In this document: positions 7,930 through 15,292 of the stretch, piece by piece
Numbering within the stretch: position 1 is the stretch's first letter
How the letters are laid out: every line of letters begins with the position of its first letter
The notes under the pieces: generated by a model
Seen by the model: the letters and a program-made list of their open reading frames with translations, nothing else
Database searches by the model: none
Told to the model about the DNA's origin: nothing
Position numbers and translations under genes: made by a program
Assembly: GCA_017621515.1 (NCBI GenBank)
Contig: JAGASY010000104.1
Span: 1 to 42,643, forward strand
DNA: 42,643 nt
Origin: Bacteroidaceae bacterium
Lineage (GTDB): Bacteria; Bacteroidota; Bacteroidia; Bacteroidales; Bacteroidaceae
Direction of reading: 5' to 3'

Positions 7930-8784
7930 CTATTTGTTGACAAACGAAGCCACTATATGGCTGATTGGTGGCACGTCATCAGTAATGCGTTTCCACAGTT
8001 CATAGACGGTATGATTGTTATACGGTCTGGCAACGACTGCATAATCGTTGGGCAACCAAATGACGGGCAGTTTATAACTATCACTGGGCGTGTTTCCTTG
8101 CAAGATAAGGAAATCCTTTCCGTCACTTTCCGCATTTAATATCTCACCACCGGAATAGATGAAATAGTTCTCACTGATAATTATGATGTTGGTTCCGGAA
8201 TATTTTTCGTCTGCGTTTTCTTGTTTGGATAGAGTTTCCCATTTTTCTTTTACCTTATCCAGATCATCCGCCACACTTATTATTCTGTGCCAGTTTCCAT
8301 AAAGAGGATGTTTCGGGTTGGCAGCCGGAGCCGGTTGCGTCAGGGCTTTGAACAATGCTTTCCCTTTCTCCGAATAGCTGTTTGCCACATAAAATTCCGT
8401 ACACCAGCCGTTTTCCGGAAAATAGAGATGGTTGGAGAAGCTGCTCCACCATTTCAGCGTGAAATGTTCCGCATTACTGTCATAAATGCGAATGGCATGG
8501 GCTTGCTTCTTGTCCGGCTTCTCTCCTGTATAGTTAAGTATGGACTCTTCCTTTGAAATACTGAATTTTGTCCCCATGATGTTGAGGTTCAATGTTATAG
8601 AGTCGGTACAAATCTTGTACTGATCGAAAGGCGATACTACCTCCCGCCCGTTTTTCTCCACAAGAGATGCCATTCTGTAAATCCCGCGAGGATTCTCCTT
8701 GGGGTGTTTCTGCCCCCAGCACATTGTTGTGCTCATCAGACACAAGACTAACAATAAGATTCCATTACGTCTAAAGTTTTTCAT
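7930..8784 (-). CDS. Secreted protein of unknown function, tandem paralogue 2
   Basis: This 284-residue paralogue of the preceding entry is the upstream member of the pair in transcription order. It has the same signal peptide (MKNFRRNGILLL) and near-identical mature N-terminal half, including PFDQYKICTDS and LKWWSSFSNH. The C-terminal third has many replacements around a conserved frame (SGGEILNAESDGK, ELWKRITDDVPPI). There is no lipobox, so export to the periplasm or beyond is expected. The two genes are probably co-transcribed. Repeat copy B begins about 240 bp upstream of its start. I cannot assign a function. Confidence 0.8.
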   Translation of the reverse strand: MKNFRRNGILLLVLCLMSTTMCWGQKHPKENPRGIYRMASLVEKNGREVVSPFDQYKICTDSITLNLNIMGTKFSISKEESILNYTGEKPDKKQAHAIRIYDSNAEHFTLKWWSSFSNHLYFPENGWCTEFYVANSYSEKGKALFKALTQPAPAANPKHPLYGNWHRIISVADDLDKVKEKWETLSKQENADEKYSGTNIIIISENYFIYSGGEILNAESDGKDFLILQGNTPSDSYKLPVIWLPNDYAVVARPYNNHTVYELWKRITDDVPPISHIVASFVNK

Positions 8785-9021
8785 ATTGCTTATTTTTATT
8801 GGTTAAACATTTCGTAAAAATGGTGATTCTGTTTGCAAATAGTTGCCATATAGTATTTTATGTGTTAGCAAAAAGCTTCCATTATGCTGTATGAACAAGT
8901 CCGTTTATTTAAGAACCCCTATTTCTTCGTAAAGATAAGTGTTTTGTTGCATACAACAATCAGAAATGTTTAATTTTTTTATTTGATATATTTATTGAGA
9001 ATGTTTGAATAGGGGTAAAAT
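8785..9021. other. Intergenic stretch before repeat copy B
   Basis: This AT-rich sequence lies upstream of the tandem secreted-protein genes. I see no open frame of note, no hairpin and no clear -7 box, although the promoter of the minus-strand pair should be here. Confidence 0.4.
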
Positions 9022-9846
9022 GCGTCCCATAAAAAATTTTTTGACATCGTTTTTTTGAGTAATGTTTGATTTTGACGAAATGATATGTACTTTGGGCGTT
9101 TTAGCTTCAAAATATCTGATTTTGTATGTTTGTTCTGTCTTTTTGATTTTGTCAAATGTTAAAATTCCAAGCCTTCTGGCACGCGTCAAAATGAGGCGCG
9201 CCGGACTTTTCTCGAAGAACGGGGATTCTACACGCATTTTATGAAGCTTCTGAGAATTGTGAAATAGTGTTTCATTCTTGGACATTTCTTTCACATTTGT
9301 TTATATTCAGCGGAGACTCGTTTTGAAAGATCTACTACGTGCGCGAATTTCCAGCGCACTGTCGCCGAATTTTCAGCGCACTGTAAATTTATTTGCAGTG
9401 CGCTACAATTTTACGCGCTTAGTAGATTGGAGAAATTTTCAGCGTAGATTTTTTGAAAATGCACTGGAAAACGGAGAAAAAGACTGTGGAGTCTGGTTGA
9501 AATGTTAAGAAGTGTATAATTCTCTATCTTGGAAGAGTGTTTGAGCAACAACTTAAAAGTGGGTGGATTTTTGAGGACTTTTGAGGGCAAAAAACTATAA
9601 GTTTAGTTGTAAAATACTAATAATCAATAGATTACCAAAACATTCGGAAATTTCAAAAAATTGCGTCCGGCACATTTTTCTGAACATTTTGAAAAATTTT
9701 GTATTATGTTGACTATCAAGTAATTATCTTTAGATTAGAGAAATCGTGTCTTCGCCATCCGAAAAAAATCGCTCGAAGTGTTAAATTTTCATTTTGGACG
9801 AAAATATCATTTTGTCAAATCGAAAAAAGGTATTTTAGCGCGTTGT
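9022..9846 (+). repeat. Interspersed ~825-bp element, copy B (complete)
   Basis: This is a complete copy of the four-fold repeat. Landmarks in order: GACATCG at 9043, GTCAAATGTTAAAAT at 9151, the 22-bp box array at 9308-9449, ATGTTAAGAAGTGTATAAT at 9502-9520, GTTAAATTTTCATTTTG from 9780, and a right end near TTTTAGCGCGTT at 9833-9844. The same landmarks lie in copy C at almost identical spacings (108/107, 201/201, 150/150 and 278/277 nt), so the two are colinear with almost no net insertions or deletions despite many substitutions. Weak similarity between the left part (TTTTGACGAAATGATAT) and the reverse complement of the right part hints at imperfect terminal inverted repeats. It lies between divergent transcription units and points at the CoA-transferase gene. 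The boundaries come from comparing B with C by eye. Confidence 0.88.
9308..9449. repeat. 22-bp-phased box array of copy B, seven positions
   Basis: Ten-base boxes begin at 9308 (CAGCGGAGAC), 9330 (ATCTACTACG), 9352 and 9374 (both CAGCGCACTG), 9396 (CAGTGCGCTA), 9418 (CTTAGTAGAT) and 9440 (CAGCGTAGAT). Every step is exactly 22 bp. The boxes at 9330 and 9418 are near reverse complements and are equidistant from the central box at 9374, so the array is roughly symmetric. Spacers are 12 bp and mostly AT-rich. Seen directly; the binding function is inferred. Confidence 0.85.
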
Positions 9847-9858
9847 TTGTAGTCTTTG

Positions 9859-9907
9859 AGTAGGAGGCTCTGACAGGTGTTAGTAGTTGTATTCACAGCC
9901 TCCTACT
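9859..9907. repeat. Hairpin immediately after repeat copy B
   Basis: AGTAGGAGGCT at 9859-9869 pairs perfectly with AGCCTCCTACT at 9897-9907, leaving a 27-base loop with CTGACAGGTGT. A similar hairpin follows copy C at the same place relative to the element. It could stop transcription leaving the repeat or be part of the mobile unit. Confidence 0.65.
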
Positions 9908-10149
9908 TATGACATTGAAAGATAGGTGGAGCAGGCTGTCAAATACATCATTCCAAATCTGCTTAAATATTGAATATACCTTATTATATATAAACATATA
10001 TTCGCCTAATTGCTCTAAAATACGGAATAAGTAGCCATAAACGGCACAAAAAAGAGGAAAATGTGCGGTTTAATAAAAACAATGTGTTACATTTGTACAA
10101 TAATTATGGCTGGACTTTGAAACTTTAAATGAATAAACTATAATAAAGT
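9908..10149. other. Leader region of the CoA-transferase gene
   Basis: This AT-rich sequence contains a -7 box match TACATTTG at 10088-10095, about 55 bp before the gene start. No good -33 element is seen at the expected distance. Nothing else is recognisable. Confidence 0.4.
10088..10095 (+). promoter_or_regulatory. Putative -7 box of the CoA-transferase gene
   Basis: TACATTTG matches TAnnTTTG and predicts a start of transcription near 10102, leaving a leader of about 48 nt. The -33 position is not conserved. Confidence 0.5.
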
Positions 10150-11652
10150 ATGGTATTTACGAGACTTACAGCTGCAGAAGCAGCATCGCTTGTCAAAGAT
10201 GGTGACAATATCGGTCTTAGTGGCTTTACTCCTGCCGGAACTCCGAAGGCTGTAACAGCGGAAATTGCAAAAATAGCTCATGCAGAGCATGAAGCCGGTC
10301 GTCCGTATAAGATAGGAATCTTTACGGGTGCATCGACGGGACAGTCGTGCGACGGTGTGCTTTCCATGGAAAAGGCTATACGTTATCGTGCACCTTACAC
10401 AACAAACCCTGAATTCCGCAAGCACGTAAATGCGGGAGAGATTGCATACAACGACATTCACCTGAGCCAGATGGCACAGGAGTTGCGCTACGGCTTCTTG
10501 GGCGAAGTGGATTGGGCTATCATTGAGTGCTGCGCCATTGAAGACGACGGTAAAGTGTATCTCACAGCTGCCGGCGGTATTGCACCGACAGTAGCTCGCC
10601 TTGCGAAGAAAGGTGTGATATTGGAGCTGAACGCTTTCCACAGTGCAAAGTCGATAGGTATCCACGATGTGTATGAACCTCTTGACCCTCCTTCACGCGC
10701 TGCCATTGAAATCAATAAGCCGAGTGACCGTATCGGAACCACTTATTTGCAGATTGACCCTAAGAAGATTGTGGGTGTGGTAGAATGCAACATTCCTGAT
10801 GAGGCGCGTGCGTTTAAGGATGCTGACCCTATTACGGACACTATCGGACAGAATGTGGCAGACTTCTTATTGGCAGACATGAAGCGCGGCATCATACCGC
10901 CTTCGTTCCTTCCGTTCCAGAGCGGTGTAGGTTCGACTGCCAATGCTATTCTCGGCGCACTCGGAAGCAATCCGGCTGTTCCTGCATTCAATGTATATAC
11001 CGAAGTGCTTCAGGACGCTGTAGTCGGACTGATGCGTAGCGGACGAGTAAAGTCTGCATCTACATGCTCGCTTACTGTGACTAATGAGGTGTTGCAGGGC
11101 ATCTATGAGGACATCAACTTCTTCAAGGATAAATTGGTGCTTCGCCAGTCGGAAATCTCGAACAATCCGGAAATCATCCGTAAGTTGGGTGTCATCGCCA
11201 TCAACACAGCCATAGAGGTTGACCTCTACGGTAATGTGAACTCTACGCAGATTTGCGGAACAAAGATGATGAACGGTATCGGCGGTAGCGGCGACTTCGA
11301 GCGCAACGCATTCCTTTCAATATTCACTTGTCCTTCTGTGGCAAAGGGTGGATGCATCAGCTCTATTGTGCCGTTCTGTTCGCATATCGACCATACGGAA
11401 CACGACGTCAATGTGGTCATCACGGAACAGGGAGTGGCAGACCTCCGCGGAAAGTCACCTGTGGAACGCGCCAAGGCAATCATCGAGAACTGTGCACATC
11501 CTGACTACAAGCAGCTGCTTTGGGATTATCTCAAGCTTGCCGACAAGGGTCAGACTTGCCACAAGCTTTCTGCTGCGTTTGCCATGCACGACACGTTCTT
11601 GCGTGAAGGCGACATGCACTTGACGGACTATGCAAGGTATATCATAAAGTAG
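10150..11652 (+). CDS. Succinate/acetyl-CoA family CoA-transferase
   Basis: This 500-residue protein belongs to the acetyl-CoA hydrolase/transferase family and most resembles the YgfH-type succinate CoA-transferases. The enzyme moves CoA between succinate and acetate or propionate in the cytosol, linking succinyl-CoA to short-chain-acid fermentation. Visible landmarks are the N-terminal DNIGLSGFTPAGTPK, the GVGSTANAILGAL segment, FNVYTEVLQD with the likely catalytic Glu285, and GGSGDFERNAF and ITEQGVADLRG in the C-terminal domain. The length is normal for the family. It is preceded by repeat copy B and its own -7 box and appears monocistronic or lightly linked to exonuclease III 47 bp downstream. 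Preferred acid (acetate or propionate) cannot be decided from sequence. Confidence 0.9.
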   Translation: MVFTRLTAAEAASLVKDGDNIGLSGFTPAGTPKAVTAEIAKIAHAEHEAGRPYKIGIFTGASTGQSCDGVLSMEKAIRYRAPYTTNPEFRKHVNAGEIAYNDIHLSQMAQELRYGFLGEVDWAIIECCAIEDDGKVYLTAAGGIAPTVARLAKKGVILELNAFHSAKSIGIHDVYEPLDPPSRAAIEINKPSDRIGTTYLQIDPKKIVGVVECNIPDEARAFKDADPITDTIGQNVADFLLADMKRGIIPPSFLPFQSGVGSTANAILGALGSNPAVPAFNVYTEVLQDAVVGLMRSGRVKSASTCSLTVTNEVLQGIYEDINFFKDKLVLRQSEISNNPEIIRKLGVIAINTAIEVDLYGNVNSTQICGTKMMNGIGGSGDFERNAFLSIFTCPSVAKGGCISSIVPFCSHIDHTEHDVNVVITEQGVADLRGKSPVERAKAIIENCAHPDYKQLLWDYLKLADKGQTCHKLSAAFAMHDTFLREGDMHLTDYARYIIK

Positions 11653-11699
11653 CCGGCGACTCTGTAGGCTTCTTCAACAATAACAAAAGAAACCATCCG

Positions 11700-12455
11700 A
11701 TGAAATTTGTATCGTGGAATGTCAACGGACTGCGTGCCTGTTGTGACAAGGGCTTTCGTGAGGCATTTGAGAAAATGGATGCAGACTTTTTCTGTCTTCA
11801 GGAAACCAAAATGCAGGAGGGACAGCTCGACTTGGAACTTGAAGGCTACCGTTCTTTCTGGAACTATGCAGACAAGAAGGGATATTCCGGCACTGCCGTG
11901 TTCACCCGGCATCAGCCGTTGAATGTTACCTACGGCATGGGTATTGACGAACATGACCATGAGGGGCGGGTGATAACGGTGGAAATGCCTGATTTCTTTC
12001 TTGTGACAGTCTATACTCCGAACTCGCAGGACGGTTTGAAGCGTCTTGACTACCGTATGAAGTGGGAAGATGATTTCCGCCGGTATCTTCTTGAACTTGA
12101 CGGCAGGAAGCCGGTTATTGTGTGCGGTGACTTGAATGTGGCGCACAAAGAGATAGACTTGAAGAATCCGAAGTCGAACAGGCGCAATGCCGGTTTTACG
12201 GATGAGGAACGCGAGAAGTTCAGTCGTTTGCTCGAATCCGGCTTTACGGACACATTCCGCCATTTCTATCCTTCGGTAGAGGGCATATATTCGTGGTGGT
12301 CGTACCGCTTCAAGGCGCGCGAGAAGAACGCGGGCTGGCGCATAGACTATTTTCTTACCTCGAAGTCGATGGAGGAAAGGCTTGTCGGAGCTTCTATCAG
12401 CACGGATGTGTTCGGTTCAGACCATTGTCCTGTGGTGCTGGAAATAAAGGACTGA
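11700..12455 (+). CDS. xth: Exodeoxyribonuclease III
   Basis: This is a 251-residue exonuclease III/AP endonuclease of the EEP superfamily. It would cut DNA 5' to abasic sites and trim 3' ends in base-excision repair. The chain carries the complete set of signatures: SWNVNGLRA at the start, CLQETK with the metal-binding Glu, VYTPNSQDG, GDLNVAH with catalytic Asp and Asn, WWSYRFKARE, WRIDYF and the final SDHCPV with catalytic Asp-His. Length is typical. It lies 47 bp after the CoA-transferase, and a strong hairpin 42 bp past its stop codon separates it from the oppositely oriented HU gene. Confidence 0.94.
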   Translation: MKFVSWNVNGLRACCDKGFREAFEKMDADFFCLQETKMQEGQLDLELEGYRSFWNYADKKGYSGTAVFTRHQPLNVTYGMGIDEHDHEGRVITVEMPDFFLVTVYTPNSQDGLKRLDYRMKWEDDFRRYLLELDGRKPVIVCGDLNVAHKEIDLKNPKSNRRNAGFTDEEREKFSRLLESGFTDTFRHFYPSVEGIYSWWSYRFKAREKNAGWRIDYFLTSKSMEERLVGASISTDVFGSDHCPVVLEIKD

Positions 12456-12497
12456 AGAATGACGTCCCTGTCGAAACGGTGAGGAATTGATAATAAA

Positions 12498-12534
12498 AAC
12501 AGCCCCTGTCTATCGAACATAGACAGGGGCTGTT
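12498..12534. terminator. Bidirectional terminator between xth and HU
   Basis: A perfect 16-bp stem, AACAGCCCCTGTCTAT and its complement, encloses a 5-base loop. It lies between convergent genes, with A-rich sequence on the left giving a U-tract for the minus strand. Confidence 0.85.
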
Positions 12535-12613
12535 GCCTTCAACATATATTTGTCTTATATGCAGACGCTTCCTCTTCCGGCATGTCGCCGCAACGAAGAA
12601 GTGTATTCTTTTC

Positions 12614-12886
12614 TTAGTTTAAAGCAGCAGTAAGTTCTGCACCTCCTTTGAATTTTGCAGTTTTCTTTGCTGCAATGGTAATAGACGCACCTGTTGCAGG
12701 ATTGACACCCTGACGTTCTCCTCTTTCGGCAACGGAGAATGTTCCGAATCCTAAAAGTGCAACTTTGTCACCGGCTTTCAATGCCTCAGATATTGTCTCT
12801 ATAATGCTGTCAAGAGCCTTCTTGGCATCTGCTTTGCTCAGTTGTGACTTTTCTGCAACTGCGCTGATAAGTTCATTCTTGTTCAT
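12614..12886 (-). CDS. HU family DNA-binding protein
   Basis: This 90-residue nucleoid protein of the HU/IHF family binds and bends DNA non-specifically as a dimer. MNKNELISAVAEKSQLSK starts the helical dimerisation region. LLGFGTFSVAERGER leads into the beta arm, GVNPATGASI is the intercalating proline tip, and KKTAKFKGGAEL ends the chain. The start at 12886 gives the standard HU length. The open frame continues upstream to 13054 but that part is AT-rich leader, not protein-like. A complete promoter lies about 140 bp upstream, leaving a leader of roughly 130 nt. Confidence 0.95.
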   Translation of the reverse strand: MNKNELISAVAEKSQLSKADAKKALDSIIETISEALKAGDKVALLGFGTFSVAERGERQGVNPATGASITIAAKKTAKFKGGAELTAALN

Positions 12887-13024
12887 AATTATAAGTATTA
12901 AATATAAAAAATAGATGTCTGTGATTTTCGTATAGCTTGTTCCCAAGCAAAAACAACTGAGGAAAGCAGAATACAAGCACTCCCTCTTTGTCTGAATGTT
13001 TTTTTTGCATAACTCTCTTGTCTG

Positions 13025-13056
13025 CAAATATATATTATAATTCGCAACGTACAAAA
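13025..13056 (-). promoter_or_regulatory. HU promoter (-33/-7)
   Basis: On the minus strand TTTTG (13052-13056) is followed after 19 bp by TATATTTG (13025-13032). This is an exact fit to the Bacteroidetes sigma-ABfr consensus. The predicted transcript start is about 130 nt before the HU start codon. Confidence 0.75.
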
Positions 13057-13135
13057 AAAATGTTTAAAAAATCAACAAAAAACAGAAAACATGTAGTATT
13101 TGCGTGTATTTTTCGGTTTAATGGAATAAAAAAAG

Positions 13136-13143
13136 TAATTTTG
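13136..13143 (+). promoter_or_regulatory. Putative -7 box of the rhomboid gene
   Basis: TAATTTTG matches TAnnTTTG about 28 bp before the rhomboid start codon, predicting a short leader. The -33 position carries only a weak match (TTCGG). It lies back to back with the HU promoter. Confidence 0.55.
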
Positions 13144-13170
13144 CAGTGGTTTTCAAATACATAACGTCGT

Positions 13171-14061
13171 ATGAATATGCCTCCTGTAGTGAAGACGCTG
13201 CTTCTGCTTAATATTGTGGCGTTTATAATAGATATGCTGTTCCCGATGATTTCCGGTGGAATGCCATTGAGCAGTATTTTGGGTTTGTATTATATGTTTC
13301 ATCCGAACTTTCATTTGTTCCAGCCGGTGACTTATATGTTTATGCACGGTGGTCTGATGCATTTGTTCTTTAATATGTTTGCATTGTGGATGTTCGGGCG
13401 TATAATGGAGCAGGTGTGGGGAGGACAACGCTTCCTGTTCTATTATTTGTTCTGTGGACTGGGAGCTGCCTTCGTGCAGGAAGTGGGGCAGTTTTATGGG
13501 TTTATAAATCCTTATGTGCCGACAATCGGAGCGTCCGGAGCCGTATATGGAATACTGCTTGCGTTTGGAATGACTTTTCCGAACGAGAGACTGTTTATTA
13601 TTCCTATTCCTTTTCCTATAAAGGCGAAGTATTTTGTTATGTTCTATGCCGCGGTAGAGATATTTGAAGGTATGAATCTTAGTGATGGTGTGGCGCATTT
13701 TGCACATCTGGGCGGTATGCTTTTTGGCTTTATCCTTATACTTTATTGGAGAAAGAAAATGCGCAGACAACAGTTTGGAGGCGGTAACTTCTGGAGCGGA
13801 AATGCTACGCGTTATGAAGACGAATATGACCGTGGTGAAACTCTTTTCGATAAACTGAAAAAGGCTTTTTCGGGAAAGAAGAAGCCGAAGATGAATGTCA
13901 GCTATGGCGGGGGAAAGCGTGAAAAGGATTATGAGTACAATTCGAAGAAGAAACGTGACAATGAAGAGATAGACCGCATATTGGATAAAGTGCGTAAGGA
14001 TGGTTATGCCAGCTTGACGACAGAGGAAAAGAATCGTTTGTTTGATGCAAGCAAACAGTGA
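13171..14061 (+). CDS. Rhomboid family intramembrane serine protease
   Basis: This 296-residue inner-membrane protease cleaves substrate helices within the bilayer. It has the six-helix rhomboid core with HGGLMHLFFNMFALWMFG (His64, Asn68 region), the catalytic GASGAVYG with Ser122, and FAHLGGMLFG with the catalytic His at about 179. The core is followed by a charged cytosolic tail of about 90 residues rich in Lys, Arg and Gly (KKPKMNVSYGGGKREK), ending in a conserved-looking helix (DRILDKVRKDGYASLTTEEKNRL) seen in Bacteroidetes rhomboids. The start at 13171 fits the promoter; an in-frame ATG two codons later is also possible. The next gene starts about 50 bp downstream and is probably co-transcribed. 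Confidence 0.92.
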   Translation: MNMPPVVKTLLLLNIVAFIIDMLFPMISGGMPLSSILGLYYMFHPNFHLFQPVTYMFMHGGLMHLFFNMFALWMFGRIMEQVWGGQRFLFYYLFCGLGAAFVQEVGQFYGFINPYVPTIGASGAVYGILLAFGMTFPNERLFIIPIPFPIKAKYFVMFYAAVEIFEGMNLSDGVAHFAHLGGMLFGFILILYWRKKMRRQQFGGGNFWSGNATRYEDEYDRGETLFDKLKKAFSGKKKPKMNVSYGGGKREKDYEYNSKKKRDNEEIDRILDKVRKDGYASLTTEEKNRLFDASKQ

Positions 14062-14112
14062 GTTCTGCTGTAATTAATGTGTCTCAAAGGACTGCTGCTT
14101 ATGAGATTTAAG

Positions 14113-15168
14113 ATGAAGAAGATATTTCTGGCTATATTCATTGCTGCAAATCTGTTTGTCATTGCAGCAATGATTTTTTGTGCATATACTACTTATTTGC
14201 CTCCGCAGACTTATCCTAACTGGTCGTATTTCGGACTTATCTTTCCCCTGTTCTTGTTTTTGGACGTGGCTTTTGTCATATTTTGGCTTATCTTTAAGTT
14301 GAAGCTTGTTGTGCTGCCTTTAGCCGGAATCCTTATATGTATCGGGGCGGTGAGGGCATATTTCCCCATCAATATACCTCAGACACCTCCGGAAAATGCC
14401 ATTAAGGTGCTGTCTTATAATGTATTGCATTTTGGGGAAAATTCTCGTACGGATTTTGAGGAGAATCCGATACTCAACTATATCTTGCAGAGCGGGGCTG
14501 ATATTGTTTGTTTGCAGGAAGCGAGTTCGTATGACATGGAACGCGTGAAGGGAGATATTGAACGTGTTTATCCATTTAAAGAACTTGAGAAGAGCAGAAT
14601 GACTGTCTCTGTTCTTCTTTCTAAGTATCCGATACTCAGCCGTATGGAAATAGACTATCCTTCGGAAACGAACTGCAGTTTTGCGTATGAGGTTCTGATT
14701 GGAAAGGACACGGTGCTTGTTATAAATAATCATTTGGAATCATATAAGCTTAATGATGACGACAAGCAGCAGTATAAACAGATTATCAAGAATCCGGAAA
14801 GTGAGGATGTGGAGGAGAAATACAATTCGCTGGTGGCAAAGATTGTGAAAGCTACAGCAATACGCGGAGCGCAAGCAGATTCTGTGGCCGCTTTTGTGGA
14901 ACGTAGTCACCATAAATACATTATATCTTGTGGCGATTTCAACGACTCGCCAGTATCGTATGTCCATCATTCCATGACGAGAAATCTGAAAGATGCTTAC
15001 ACTTGCTCCGGAAATGGCCCGGGACTTTCATATAACAGGAATGGAATGTATTTCAGGCTTGACAATATTCTTGTAAGTGATGGTTTTGTCCCTTATGGGG
15101 CTGTGGTTGACAGGAAAATAAAGGCGAGTGACCATTATCCCATATCTTGCTACCTGAAAATGGAATGA
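14113..15168 (+). CDS. Membrane-anchored endonuclease/exonuclease/phosphatase family protein
   Basis: This protein of about 351 residues has three N-terminal membrane helices in roughly its first 85 residues and a C-terminal EEP catalytic domain. The domain shows KVLSYNVLHFGE, CLQEASSYD with the metal-binding Glu, NNHLESYK, GDFNDSP and SDHYPI. All the catalytic residues expected of this fold are present, so it should be an active phosphodiesterase or phosphatase facing the periplasm; its substrate is unknown. The start at 14113 (MKKIFLAIF) is preferred because it gives a normal membrane leader; in-frame ATGs at 14077 and 14101 are alternatives. It lies just after the rhomboid gene and before secDF, which has its own promoter. 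Confidence 0.85.
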   Translation: MKKIFLAIFIAANLFVIAAMIFCAYTTYLPPQTYPNWSYFGLIFPLFLFLDVAFVIFWLIFKLKLVVLPLAGILICIGAVRAYFPINIPQTPPENAIKVLSYNVLHFGENSRTDFEENPILNYILQSGADIVCLQEASSYDMERVKGDIERVYPFKELEKSRMTVSVLLSKYPILSRMEIDYPSETNCSFAYEVLIGKDTVLVINNHLESYKLNDDDKQQYKQIIKNPESEDVEEKYNSLVAKIVKATAIRGAQADSVAAFVERSHHKYIISCGDFNDSPVSYVHHSMTRNLKDAYTCSGNGPGLSYNRNGMYFRLDNILVSDGFVPYGAVVDRKIKASDHYPISCYLKME

Positions 15169-15215
15169 CAGAATGAAAAAACATACCAAAGATATTTAAT
15201 TTATAAAAAAAGCAT

Positions 15216-15223
15216 TATCTTTG
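15216..15223 (+). promoter_or_regulatory. Putative -7 box of secDF
   Basis: TATCTTTG matches the -7 consensus about 70 bp before the secDF start codon. No -33 match is seen at the expected place. Confidence 0.5.
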
Positions 15224-15292
15224 CAAAATTGAAAGGCACAGCATGTCTTGGAAATAAAAAATCAAATAACAAAATTATAAATTATCAACAAA

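Noticed and set aside
9308..9449. CRISPR-like array
   Set aside because: The repeats are 10 bp with 12-bp AT-rich spacers that are similar between copies, with no leader or cas genes. The geometry does not fit CRISPR.
9022..9846. Insertion sequence or integron attC cluster
   Set aside because: No transposase or integrase is encoded, and no target duplication or attC core sites are visible. A non-autonomous element remains possible.
13153..13770. 205-residue minus-strand open frame
   Set aside because: It is antisense to the rhomboid protease with its intact Ser/His motifs, and its His/Lys/Gln-rich sequence is typical of a shadow frame.
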